Notes under the pieces: generated by a model
Seen by the model: the letters and a program-made list of their open reading frames with translations, nothing else
Told to the model about the DNA's origin: nothing
The model's database searches: none
In this document: piece by piece, positions 5,723-13,552 of the stretch
Layout: every line of letters starts with the position of its first letter
How positions within the stretch are numbered: position 1 is the first letter of the stretch
Translations under genes and position numbers: made by a program
Origin: Epulopiscium sp. Nele67-Bin004
Lineage (GTDB): Bacteria > Bacillota_A > Clostridia > Lachnospirales > Cellulosilyticaceae
Direction of reading: 5' to 3'
Length of the DNA: 19,389 nt
NCBI GenBank assembly: GCA_002007315.1
Contig: LNZQ01000174.1
Location: 1 to 19,389, forward strand

Positions 5723-6699
5723 TGCGTAACAAAAAATTATTAATGATAGGGCTTGTGGTTGTTTTGGCAGGGTGTTCATCTGAAAATCCGCCGCAAGTTG
5801 TTGAGGTAGATTCTAGTGAGGTAGCATTATTAGAAAATAAAGTTGAAGAAATTGAGCCAGAAATAGAAGAAGTAGTGGAAGAAGAAATTGAACCAGAGAT
5901 AGAAGAAGTGGTTGAAGAAATCGAGCCAGAAATAGAAGAAGTGGTTGAAGAAATCGAGCCAGAAATAGAAGAAGTAATAGCAGAAGCAGTTTATATGGTG
6001 CCAGAGAGCAACAGCAAGTATTTAACAGCTGATGATATATCGCATCTATCAGCAGCTGAACTAAGAATAGCACGTAATGAAATTTTTGCAAGACACGGAA
6101 GAATGTTTGCAAGTGCAGATTTACAAACTTATTTTACTTCGCAAAGTTGGTACAATGGGACGGTATCGGCAGATAGTTTTTCCGAATCGGTGCTTAACGA
6201 TATGGAAAAGGCGAATGTAACTTTTATAAGTAATTATGAATCGGGTAGCACTAGCACTATTACACCTGAGAAGGCAATGGAATTAGTAAAAGCTTATAGT
6301 AGTCACAATGAATTTAGCTATGGCGGGATTAAGCAAAGTTTGTACGGTGTATATGGGCAGGAAGCACCTTGGTTCCATGTTATAACTCCAGTGAATTTTA
6401 TGGGTGATGGTCTGTATGCTGTGCATGTTGATTCAGGGAAAATTTATGAGGGGTCGAGCGTGCCAGATTTGATTTTGTATGATGGTTTCCCAATTTTGAG
6501 CGAAAGTAAAATTTATGAAATAAGCAATAAGATATATGGTTCGGGTACTGCAGTTTCATCATTTACATTCCAAGAGCAGGGGCGTACATTCTACCACATG
6601 TTCGCACATGGTGTGACAACGATAATTAGAGATGATGGAGTTCTATTTGATGGTTACACTTATGATATGTATAACTATTTAGAACCAGTGATGAACTAG
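5722..6699 (+). CDS. YARHG-domain lipoprotein with acidic EPEIEE repeats
   Basis: 325 residues. Residues 1-17 are a lipoprotein signal with lipobox L-A-G-C (Cys18), so it should be anchored on the outer face of the membrane. Residues 43-86 are four near-identical acidic repeats of about 11 residues (I-E-P-E-I-E-E-V-V-E-E), probably a stalk. Residues 99-144 are a YARHG domain (A-R-N-E-I-F-A-R-H-G-R-M-F then W-Y), a common extracellular domain of unknown role. Residues 180-245 repeat the module found twice in the stalk protein at 4042. The RBS AAGGAG lies inside the preceding gene, overlapping by one base. It converges with the XRE gene three bases away. Confidence 0.88.
   Translation: MRNKKLLMIGLVVVLAGCSSENPPQVVEVDSSEVALLENKVEEIEPEIEEVVEEEIEPEIEEVVEEIEPEIEEVVEEIEPEIEEVIAEAVYMVPESNSKYLTADDISHLSAAELRIARNEIFARHGRMFASADLQTYFTSQSWYNGTVSADSFSESVLNDMEKANVTFISNYESGSTSTITPEKAMELVKAYSSHNEFSYGGIKQSLYGVYGQEAPWFHVITPVNFMGDGLYAVHVDSGKIYEGSSVPDLILYDGFPILSESKIYEISNKIYGSGTAVSSFTFQEQGRTFYHMFAHGVTTIIRDDGVLFDGYTYDMYNYLEPVMN
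5848..5979 (+). repeat. 33-base tandem repeats in the lipoprotein gene
   Basis: Four units of 33 bases (one carries an extra GAA) encode I-E-P-E-I-E-E-V-V-E-E. They are in frame and could expand or contract by slippage without breaking the gene. A related but longer array is at 15304-15723. Confidence 0.85.
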
Positions 6700-6702
6700 G
6701 GC

Positions 6703-6945
6703 TTATTCACCAGTAAGCAACCATTTTATATCGACATTAAGAGCATTGGCGATAGCAACAACTTCATAGTCAGGGACTAACCTAGAACCGTTTTCAATTT
6801 TTGATATAGCAGTTCTGTCAAGGGTAAGTCCTTGAAGTTGGAGTCTTGCAGATAGTTGGTCTTGTGTAATATGTTTCTGCTTTCTGACCATTCTGAGTCG
6901 AGTACCGATGATGTTTTTTGTAGATTGTGGGGGGTTAATTTTCAT
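6703..6945 (-). CDS. XRE-family repressor divergent from the dynamin-like operon
   Basis: 80 residues, nearly all one HTH_3 domain (about residues 12-78): R-L-R-M-V-R-K-Q-K-H-I-T-Q-D-Q-L-S opening helices, R-T-A-I-S-K-I-E-N-G as recognition helix region, and V-D-I-K-W-L-L-T-G at the end. RBS GGAG before ATG 6945. There is no effector domain, so it is a classical small dimeric repressor. Its start is about 200 bases from the first gene of the GTPase operon and transcribed the opposite way, so it is the obvious candidate to control itself and that operon through the palindrome at 6985-6997. Confidence 0.88.
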   Translation of the reverse strand: MKINPPQSTKNIIGTRLRMVRKQKHITQDQLSARLQLQGLTLDRTAISKIENGSRLVPDYEVVAIANALNVDIKWLLTGE

Positions 6946-6984
6946 TTTTTCTCCTATTAAAATAATAATTTAGAATATTTTAAT

Positions 6985-7013
6985 TTGACGATATCAAAAA
7001 TATGTTATATAAT
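6985..7013 (+). promoter_or_regulatory. Promoter of the dynamin-like operon with operator-like palindrome
   Basis: TTGACG at 6985-6990, 17-base spacer, consensus TATAAT at 7008-7013. The -35 box is the left half of the palindrome TTGA-N5-TCAA (6985-6997). Read on the minus strand it gives TTGATA, a fitting -35 for the XRE gene. A protein bound here would block both directions. Confidence 0.65.
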
Positions 7014-7100
7014 GGTGCTAAAGTAACACAATTTTAAAATAATTCAAATAGAAACTTAATAATCTACTAAAAACTACATAATGATGGGCTAGAGAAAATA

Positions 7101-7127
7101 GATTATATGGATTATATGGATTATATG
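7101..7127 (+). repeat. Three 9-base tandem repeats in the operon leader
   Basis: GATTATATG is repeated exactly three times, directly before GAGGTGGG and the RBS of the first gene. The leader from the promoter is about 130 bases. Copy-number change would alter leader length or structure. Confidence 0.85.
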
Positions 7128-7146
7128 GAGGTGGGAAGTAGGTGAT

Positions 7147-8673
7147 ATGAGTACTAAAAAAGATAAATCTACAACTGCAAAAGATGTAGGATTAGGGCTT
7201 ATGCAAGATGGAGTAGTACAAAAGCATGGTGAAGGTGCTAGTCAAATATTGCAAGCGTATAAAGGTGTTAGGTATGATTCAGCGGGCAATGATATAGGTC
7301 ATCAAGGGCGTAATCTAAAAGATATTAGTAATTATAAAATTAATGATAACCATGCAGACGCTAATATTAAACAACAGGCTGGTTTCTCGGGGGAATTAGT
7401 AAAAGAAGCTCGAGATAATCAAGAAGCAATATTAAAAGGTGACAGCACAAGAACAAGAACTACTGACGGTTTAGGGGAAACCAATAACCAAAAACATGAC
7501 CATGCGAAAGTAGATGCTAATGGAAATAAAATAGAAGGTTCTGAAAGCCAAATGAAGATGGTGAAATCACCTGAGGAATTGGCAAAAAAAATGACCAGTA
7601 AAGAATGGGAAAAATATTCAGATTCTCCAATGGACGTTCCAACCGAACAAGTAGAACCAACTAAGCAAATTTTGCAAGCCGAAGCGGACAAGCTCAGAAA
7701 CCAAGCTGATACTCAAAGAGCTAAAGGGAATGTTGATAAAGCTAATGAACTTGAAGCTAAGGCTAATAAATGTGAACAAGCCAAAGAAAATATTAGAGAT
7801 TCGGGTGTGACTACTGATGACGCAAAAAATGCTAGGGTAAACCCTGAAAAATTTGTTGCAAAAGAAGTGATGAAAAGTTCTCATGGTGCAGGTGTGCAGG
7901 CAGCAAAAGGGGCAGCGATTGTTGGAGGTAGTATTTCAACAGCTCAAAATTTATGGGCAGTATGTAATGGTGATAAAGATATTGATGAAGCTGTTATAGA
8001 CGTTGCTGTTACAACTACTAAAAGTGCGGCAAATGGATATGTTATAGGGTATTCAGGAACAGCGATTAAATCTGTAATGCATTCTTCAAAAAATCAGCTT
8101 ATGAGAACTTTAGGGAATACCAATGCACCTGTAATGATTGCGACAGCAGTTGTTGAAACAGGTAAAACTCTTATAAGTTATGCAAAAGGTAAAATTGATG
8201 AAGTAGAATGTCTGGAACAATTAGGAGAAAAAGGGACAGGAATGGTAGCAGGTGCTTATGGTGCAGCAGTTGGAACAGCAGTAGCAGGACCAGTAGGAGC
8301 ATTTATTGGAGGTATGATAGGTTATACGGTGAGTAGTCTGCTATATAATAATGCACTGGCAACATTTAAAAATGCTAAAATTGCCAGAGAAAGACGTATA
8401 GTTATAGAAGCTATGTGTGAGCAAGCTATTAAACAAATGAATGCATATAAAAGCCAATTGGAATTTTTATATATGCAAGAGCAACAATATAGAGCAGTGA
8501 CATTTAAGGACTTATTAAATAGTATGGATAAATGTATATTTAATAATGATGTAGATGGATTTTGTAGTAGTATTAATGAATTAGGAAGTGTGTTTGGAGT
8601 AAAACTCCAATTTAATCACTTCCAAGAATTTGATGATTTTATGAATGACGATGAGTCAGTATTAGTTTTTTAA
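7147..8673 (+). CDS. Large glycine-zipper membrane-interacting protein, first gene of the GTPase operon
   Basis: 508 residues, RBS AAGTAGGTGAT. Residues 1-165 are hydrophilic and Gly/Asn/Asp-rich without signal peptide. Residues 165-215 form a heptad-like coiled coil (A-E-A-D-K-L-R-N-Q-A). Residues 247-305 and 326-345 are weakly hydrophobic Ala/Gly/Ser segments. Residues 362-398 are a strong glycine zipper (G-T-G-M-V-A-G-A-Y-G-A-A-V-G...), typical of membrane-inserting hairpins. Residues 405-508 are a helical, acidic C-terminal domain. I do not recognise a named family. The architecture resembles polymorphic-toxin or pore-forming carriers. As the promoter-proximal gene before a second membrane protein and a dynamin-like GTPase, I infer a membrane effector or scaffold. 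Confidence 0.8.
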   Translation: MSTKKDKSTTAKDVGLGLMQDGVVQKHGEGASQILQAYKGVRYDSAGNDIGHQGRNLKDISNYKINDNHADANIKQQAGFSGELVKEARDNQEAILKGDSTRTRTTDGLGETNNQKHDHAKVDANGNKIEGSESQMKMVKSPEELAKKMTSKEWEKYSDSPMDVPTEQVEPTKQILQAEADKLRNQADTQRAKGNVDKANELEAKANKCEQAKENIRDSGVTTDDAKNARVNPEKFVAKEVMKSSHGAGVQAAKGAAIVGGSISTAQNLWAVCNGDKDIDEAVIDVAVTTTKSAANGYVIGYSGTAIKSVMHSSKNQLMRTLGNTNAPVMIATAVVETGKTLISYAKGKIDEVECLEQLGEKGTGMVAGAYGAAVGTAVAGPVGAFIGGMIGYTVSSLLYNNALATFKNAKIARERRIVIEAMCEQAIKQMNAYKSQLEFLYMQEQQYRAVTFKDLLNSMDKCIFNNDVDGFCSSINELGSVFGVKLQFNHFQEFDDFMNDDESVLVF

Positions 8674-8692
8674 GAGAAAAGGAGACATGATT

Positions 8693-9712
8693 ATGCCATT
8701 ACCAATTTTAGCATGGGCAACAGGAGCAGTAGCTTCAAAAATATTATTAGGAACAGCAGTAGCAGCGGGAACAGCAGGAGCAGTAGCAGGAGTAAAAGGG
8801 GCGATTGATAATAGTGATGCCAAGGATATTCAATCTGAAGCAGAAAGTATAATAAATAAAGCTCAAAAGAAAATAGAAACTCAAAAGGATGCTACAACTA
8901 AGAATATTGAAACATTGGGTAAAACAAAAATTAATATTTGGGGTAACGAGTTTGCCGAGTTTGTAGAGCACTATAGTAAGATTAAAAATATAGACTTAAA
9001 AGATAGTGCGGGGTTAGATGAATTGCACAAGTTAGGATTTACACAACAAGAATTATCTGAAATGAAAGCTATCTCTTGCGAAGCACTTAACCTAGTATCA
9101 GGTGGATTAGCAGGTTTAGGTGCAGGTGGATTACTTGCTTGGGGAACGTATAGTGGGGTTATGGCATTAGGGACAGCTAGCACAGGAACTGCAATTGCAG
9201 GTTTGTCGGGTGCAGCAGCAACAAATGCAACATTAGCTTGGCTTGGTGGAGGTTCATTGGCAGCAGGTGGTGGTGGAATGGCAGCGGGAGCAAGTGTGCT
9301 TGGTGGATTAGTAGCAGGACCAGCTTTATTAATTGCAGGTGGAATATTCGCTGCTACAGCAAGTGAAAATCTTGAGAATGCAAAAAGTAATAGAGCAAAA
9401 GTAAAGAAAGCATCAGCCGAAATTGACCTAGCTTGTGTAGAATTAAACAATATAGAGGTGCGTACTAAACAAATTAATAGCTTATTAGAGGTTTTAAATA
9501 AAAAGTTTAGTGTAAGTGTGGCGGAACTAAAAGAGCTAACTTCATTTGAAACTGACTGGAAACTATATGATAAGGATGAGAAAGACTTAGTTTTTGCCAT
9601 AGTTAAACTAGCACAGATTATTAAAGCTATACTTGATACGCCTATATTAGATGAGGCAGGTAAATTAACAAAAGAATCAGAACAAGTATTATCAAAGGAA
9701 TATGTTCTATAA
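8693..9712 (+). CDS. Gly/Ala-rich membrane protein with coiled coils (conserved partner of large GTPases)
   Basis: 339 residues from ATG 8693, chosen because AAGGAG (8679-8684) is 8 bases before it; the ATG at 8687 is only 2 bases from the RBS. Residues 2-38 are a hydrophobic, Gly/Ala-rich first segment; 48-90 are a coiled coil; 130-222 are a long hydrophobic block containing A-T-N-A-T-L-A-W-L-G-G-G-S-L-A-A-G-G and G-L-V-A-G-P-A-L-L-I-A-G-G, able to form two or more membrane hairpins; 222-275 are again coiled coil. I recall this A-T-N-A-x-L-A-W-x-G-G-G-S motif from widespread uncharacterised proteins, sometimes labelled 'chemotaxis protein' without support. It likely oligomerises in the membrane. 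It starts 19 bases after the preceding gene. Confidence 0.85.
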   Translation: MPLPILAWATGAVASKILLGTAVAAGTAGAVAGVKGAIDNSDAKDIQSEAESIINKAQKKIETQKDATTKNIETLGKTKINIWGNEFAEFVEHYSKIKNIDLKDSAGLDELHKLGFTQQELSEMKAISCEALNLVSGGLAGLGAGGLLAWGTYSGVMALGTASTGTAIAGLSGAAATNATLAWLGGGSLAAGGGGMAAGASVLGGLVAGPALLIAGGIFAATASENLENAKSNRAKVKKASAEIDLACVELNNIEVRTKQINSLLEVLNKKFSVSVAELKELTSFETDWKLYDKDEKDLVFAIVKLAQIIKAILDTPILDEAGKLTKESEQVLSKEYVL

Positions 9713-9748
9713 AAACCATTTATTATACAATGCAAAAGGAGAAATGCA

Positions 9749-11248
9749 ATGAGCAATTTAAAAAACTTAATGGAGAATTACGGTATAACTACCGCAGAGG
9801 CACAACAGAAAGTAGAAATGGAAATGCAAAGTGTTCAGCAACAACTAATGGACACAACAAGAAATTACAAATCAATAAATTGGGACTCACAAGTGAACGA
9901 GCAGTGCCAAAAAATTTATAATCTAAAAGCGATACTACAAACAGAGGGAATTAAAGACAGTATCCAAGATACCACAATTAACAGGCTAGATGCATTTATT
10001 GATAAGTGCCAAGGGCTAGAATTTCAAATTGCACTTGTAGGAGCAATTAAGGCAGGTAAATCAACTTTGGTAAACGCCTTATTGGACATGGATTTAGCAT
10101 CAGTATCTGTTACACCAGAAACAGCGTCATTAACAAAGTTTAGACAGTCAGACAATGGGAAAAATTATGTTAAATTAACATTTTATACACAAAATGAATG
10201 GAACCAATTATGGCAAAGTGTTCAAAAATCAAAAGCCGAAGTATTTATAGATTCTTATAAAAAATTAAATGCTGAGCGTGAAAAAGGCAACTGGGTTGGG
10301 AAAGCTCCTGAAAAAAGAGAATTTAAAGACTTAGGACAGCTAAAAGAAGAAATTAAAAAATGGACATCTTCTACAGTGGCAACGCATTATTTTGTAAAAG
10401 AAGTAGAAGTGGGGCTTGCAAATTCGGCTATTCCAGAAGGAATTGTATACGTTGATACACCCGGGCTTGATGATCCAGTTGCGTACCGTTCTGACATCAC
10501 CAGAAAATATATTGCAAGAGCAAACGCCGTGTTAGTATGTGTAAAATCTGATAGTTTAACAGGTTCAGAAATAGCTACAATAGCAAGTACATTTGCTAAC
10601 ACAAGATATAACCCAGAAAAAGTATATGTAATAGGAACACAGCTTGATGCATTAAACAGACCAGAAGAACACTGGGCTAAGCAAAAAGCGGTATGGCTAG
10701 ACTTACTAAGTAAAAAAGAATACTTTGGTAATCCATCATTGGCACAGCAAAACTTAATAGGGATAGCAGCGTTTGTATATAACCTTGTTATTAATTATGA
10801 TAACTTAGACGAAGATAGTAAATGGGATTTAGACAATGTTGCCGTGAAGTTTAGAATTAGAGATACAGAAGCTAATTTAGAACAATTAAAAAGCATTTCT
10901 AACATGCATGAGTTAAAAGATAAATTAGAGCGTGAAATTTTATCGAAGTTCAAGCAACTTTATGCAGATGATATTAAAAATAGTTATCAGACATGTAAAA
11001 CTGAAGTTGTAGGGTTATTAACTGACCTTAAAGAAAATCAAATTAGCATTTTGCAAACAGCGGATAAAGGTTTGGATGAAATTAGAGCTAAGAAACAAAA
11101 AAGTGAGGAAGAACTAAAAGAAGCAGAAAAGGAAAAAGCCGAACTTGAAAAATTCCTTAGACAAATGAACAAGTTTACAGAACAACGATCAAAGGACCTT
11201 TATACGGCGATTCGTAAACTAGGAGGTAAAGTCAATGTTGCTGAGTAG
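9749..11248 (+). CDS. Dynamin-like large GTPase
   Basis: 499 residues, RBS AAAGGAGAA further up and ATG 9749. The P-loop (G1) is G-A-I-K-A-G-K-S-T at 98-106, a candidate G2 Thr is in V-T-P-E-T-A (121-126), G3 is D-T-P-G at 236-239, and G4 is T-Q-L-D at 297-300, where Asn/Lys are replaced but the base-binding Asp is kept. The large insert between G2 and G3 and helices on both sides (15-90, 380-485) fit the dynamin superfamily. The C-terminal coiled coil (425-480) stops abruptly; full-length bacterial dynamin-like proteins are usually 550-800 residues. The next gene begins inside its last codons and supplies more helices. There is no transmembrane segment, so membrane contact probably comes through partners. 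Confidence 0.9.
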   Translation: MSNLKNLMENYGITTAEAQQKVEMEMQSVQQQLMDTTRNYKSINWDSQVNEQCQKIYNLKAILQTEGIKDSIQDTTINRLDAFIDKCQGLEFQIALVGAIKAGKSTLVNALLDMDLASVSVTPETASLTKFRQSDNGKNYVKLTFYTQNEWNQLWQSVQKSKAEVFIDSYKKLNAEREKGNWVGKAPEKREFKDLGQLKEEIKKWTSSTVATHYFVKEVEVGLANSAIPEGIVYVDTPGLDDPVAYRSDITRKYIARANAVLVCVKSDSLTGSEIATIASTFANTRYNPEKVYVIGTQLDALNRPEEHWAKQKAVWLDLLSKKEYFGNPSLAQQNLIGIAAFVYNLVINYDNLDEDSKWDLDNVAVKFRIRDTEANLEQLKSISNMHELKDKLEREILSKFKQLYADDIKNSYQTCKTEVVGLLTDLKENQISILQTADKGLDEIRAKKQKSEEELKEAEKEKAELEKFLRQMNKFTEQRSKDLYTAIRKLGGKVNVAE

Positions 11249-12005
11249 TATTTGGGCAAAGTTGATAGCTGCTGGAACAAAAGTAGTAACTTGGGTAACG
11301 CCAGTAGTAAAGTCCGTTGTGCCTAGTATTGTGACAGATTTTTTTGATAATATGTTTGGGAAAAAAGATGAAGTTAGTGATTATATATCAGAGCAAGCGC
11401 CAATGGTTAGAGGACAAGAAACAGTTGAAGCTGTGCAAAGTACAAATAAATTATTATTTGACATGCTAGACTCTTTAAAAGACAATATTCAAGCTATGGA
11501 AAATGAAATTGTTGATAATATGGCATATACATTTGAGGAATTTGTTATGTATATAGATGACGCTTCAGACGTACAGTCTAAAAAGTTTGCTAGAGATTTA
11601 GAGCGTATTAAAAAACGTATTAATGGTCAACTAAATTCCTATATTCATAAGGAAATATCATTAGATAACCCAGAATGTAGAAAGGTTTTAGAGATGCGTG
11701 CGGGCGATAACAAAAAGTTAGAGATGGATATATTTATTGAAAAATCGTTTGACAAGGCGTTAGAACACATTGTGGAAATAATTAAAGATGAGATGTTGGA
11801 TTTTGTAGAGAACATTCAAGATGAAATAAATTATAGTTTAGATGCTGTTACTACAAACATCACGGAAATGATTAGTGTATGTGAGAAATTAACAGATGAG
11901 CATAATACAAATGCACAAAACAGTGTTATTGTTAGTGCTATGACAAAAATAGCGTTAGCAGATATGGTTATAAATACAGGAGGTGAACTCAATGGGGTTT
12001 TTTAG
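11235..12005 (+). CDS. Helical GTPase-partner protein, paralog 1
   Basis: 256 residues. ATG 11235 lies 14 bases before the GTPase stop, with AGGAGG close upstream inside that gene, so translation is coupled. Residues 1-41 are an amphipathic/hydrophobic N-terminus (I-W-A-K-L-I-A..., V-V-K-S-V-V-P-S-I-V) that could bind membrane. The rest is helix and coiled coil. A block at 141-167 (I-S-L-D-N-P-E-C-R-K-V-L-E-M, then D-N-K-K-L-E-M) matches paralog 2 and defines the family. I do not recognise a domain. I infer that it supplies the stalk or trunk helices missing from the short GTPase, or regulates its assembly. Confidence 0.8.
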   Translation: MLLSSIWAKLIAAGTKVVTWVTPVVKSVVPSIVTDFFDNMFGKKDEVSDYISEQAPMVRGQETVEAVQSTNKLLFDMLDSLKDNIQAMENEIVDNMAYTFEEFVMYIDDASDVQSKKFARDLERIKKRINGQLNSYIHKEISLDNPECRKVLEMRAGDNKKLEMDIFIEKSFDKALEHIVEIIKDEMLDFVENIQDEINYSLDAVTTNITEMISVCEKLTDEHNTNAQNSVIVSAMTKIALADMVINTGGELNGVF

Positions 12006-12726
12006 CTGGGTACTCCCAACAGTACTAGTAACCACTACGAGTTGGGTAGCAAATAAAATAAGAGATTTTTTTTCATCAGGTGGTGATACAGTAAAAAAAG
12101 TAGCAAAAGAAACAGGCAATACAAAATCTTATGATAAAGAAATCGCCACTACAGCAGAAACATTGAATATCAATAAAATATTAGCAGACTTTAGTTTGTC
12201 TTTAGAAAAAACTAGTGATTCTATGGAACAAAAACTTCTGAAAGAAACACAGCAGTATTTTAGAGGCTTAGTAAAAAAATTAGAAAATGGGTCTAATGAT
12301 ATGAACGTTGATATAAAGTCTATTAATAGAGAGGCTGAGAAAATAGAAAAGCAGATTAGAGGTAGTTTAAAAAACTATTTATCACAAAGAGTGTCTTTAG
12401 ACGACCAAGAATGTTTAGAAATATTAAAGTTAGAATCAGGCAAAACAAAGAAACAAGCTATGACCAAGTTTGGAAACGCTGTGTTAAATAAAGGTCTACA
12501 AAGCACATACAAAGAAGTTAAACAATGTGTAAGAGAGCAAGAACAATATGTATCGGATATATTAAATGGGAAAATAGATGATATCGTGTTTTCAACTAAC
12601 AAATTAATTGAAGACATTAATAAGCTAGAAAAAAATTATAATGATGACCAACAGAAAAAAGATCTCGATAAAGTTACTACTATGGTAAGAGTGCTTACTT
12701 TAGAAAATGCTATAAATTCATTGTAG
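11992..12726 (+). CDS. Helical GTPase-partner protein, paralog 2
   Basis: 244 residues from ATG 11992, with AGGAGG at 11978-11983; a GTG nine bases earlier is less well placed because it overlaps the RBS. Again the overlap with the previous gene is 14 bases. Residues 1-28 are hydrophobic/amphipathic (F-F-S-W-V-L-P-T-V-L-V). The remainder is coiled coil with the shared block at 134-160 (V-S-L-D-D-Q-E-C-L-E-I-L-K-L). Same size and plan as paralog 1, so this is a tandem duplication followed by strong divergence. No enzyme motif seen. Confidence 0.8.
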   Translation: MGFFSWVLPTVLVTTTSWVANKIRDFFSSGGDTVKKVAKETGNTKSYDKEIATTAETLNINKILADFSLSLEKTSDSMEQKLLKETQQYFRGLVKKLENGSNDMNVDIKSINREAEKIEKQIRGSLKNYLSQRVSLDDQECLEILKLESGKTKKQAMTKFGNAVLNKGLQSTYKEVKQCVREQEQYVSDILNGKIDDIVFSTNKLIEDINKLEKNYNDDQQKKDLDKVTTMVRVLTLENAINSL

Positions 12727-12738
12727 GCGAGTGAGGTT

Positions 12739-13221
12739 ATGTTCAGTTACTCGAAGTCGTTATTAGAACAACTTGAGCGTGTATATTTGGAAACACCTAT
12801 TTACGGTTTGGAACAAAAACTTTTAACGGAAACACAGTGTTATTTTAAAGATTTGGTACGACAATTAGAAAATGCAAATCACCAGTCTAACAATATTAAA
12901 GTTGATGTAGAACCTATTAATAGGGAAGCAGAGAAAATATACAAGTATATCAAAGAAAGTTTTGAAAATAATTTACCACGCAACGAAATAGTAAAAATTA
13001 TTTATAAAGAAGTTAAACGATGTGTAGTTAAGCAACAACGCTATGTGGAAGATATATTAAATGATAAAATAGATGATATCATATTTTTAAATAACCAATT
13101 AATCGAAGACGCTAACAAGTTAGAAAAACTTTATAATTATAAACAACAGGAAGACGCTCTAAAAAAAGTTCCCATGGTAGTAAAAGTACTTACTTTAGAA
13201 AGTGCTATAAATTTATTATAA
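12739..13221 (+). CDS. Truncated helical protein, paralog 3
   Basis: 160 residues, ATG 12739 with a weak GTGAGG site, 12 bases after paralog 2. It aligns along paralog 2 (E-Q-K-L-L-x-E-T-Q, I-N-R-E-A-E-K-I, D-K-I-D-D-I, V-L-T-L-E-x-A-I-N) but lacks the hydrophobic N-terminus and about 33 residues covering the S-L-D-x-x-E-C block. The deletion is in frame. It could be a decaying copy or a regulatory partner that can bind through the shared helices but not to the membrane. The open frame and similarity to the neighbour favour a real, recently derived gene. Confidence 0.7.
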   Translation: MFSYSKSLLEQLERVYLETPIYGLEQKLLTETQCYFKDLVRQLENANHQSNNIKVDVEPINREAEKIYKYIKESFENNLPRNEIVKIIYKEVKRCVVKQQRYVEDILNDKIDDIIFLNNQLIEDANKLEKLYNYKQQEDALKKVPMVVKVLTLESAINLL

Positions 13222-13307
13222 TAAGGATACTAGTTGAGTGATATTGTTAAAGTAGTATTTAAGGCTCTAGGGGTGGGGCAGAATTGATGATATTATAAAT
13301 TATAGAT

Positions 13308-13346
13308 AGAACTACAACGAAAGAAAGTGTTGCAGTTCTATTTTTG
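13308..13346 (+). terminator. Rho-independent terminator ending the GTPase operon
   Basis: Arms AGAACTACAAC (13308-13318) and GTTGCAGTTCT (13330-13340), one mismatch, followed by ATTTTT. Between 13222 and 13474 I see nothing else except a 17-codon open frame from TTG 13235. Confidence 0.8.
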
Positions 13347-13474
13347 TGTTGGTTTAGTAAGTAGTCTTTATTAATATGCATGTATAACTATCCTTGCTGA
13401 ATATGAATATAAGAATGAAATTAATCAATTAGTCTAAATTAGTACTATATCTGAAAATATAGTTTAAATTGAAT

Positions 13475-13503
13475 TTGACTATGCTTATCTTATAGAGTAT
13501 GAT
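13475..13503 (+). promoter_or_regulatory. Promoter of the second methyltransferase stub
   Basis: TTGACT at 13475-13480, 17-base spacer, TATGAT at 13498-13503, with AAAGGA as RBS before ATG 13553. Confidence 0.6.
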
Positions 13504-13552
13504 AATACCAATCGAGCGAACGGTTAAATTTAGTATAAAAAGGATACCAAAT

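Noticed and set aside
8971..9756. 261-codon minus-strand open frame
   Set aside because: Shadow of the Gly/Ala-rich membrane protein gene; no RBS and Pro/Ala-rich translation expected from the complement.
13235..13288. 17-codon frame from TTG after the GTPase operon with AAGGA upstream
   Set aside because: Too short and without similarity to anything around it.
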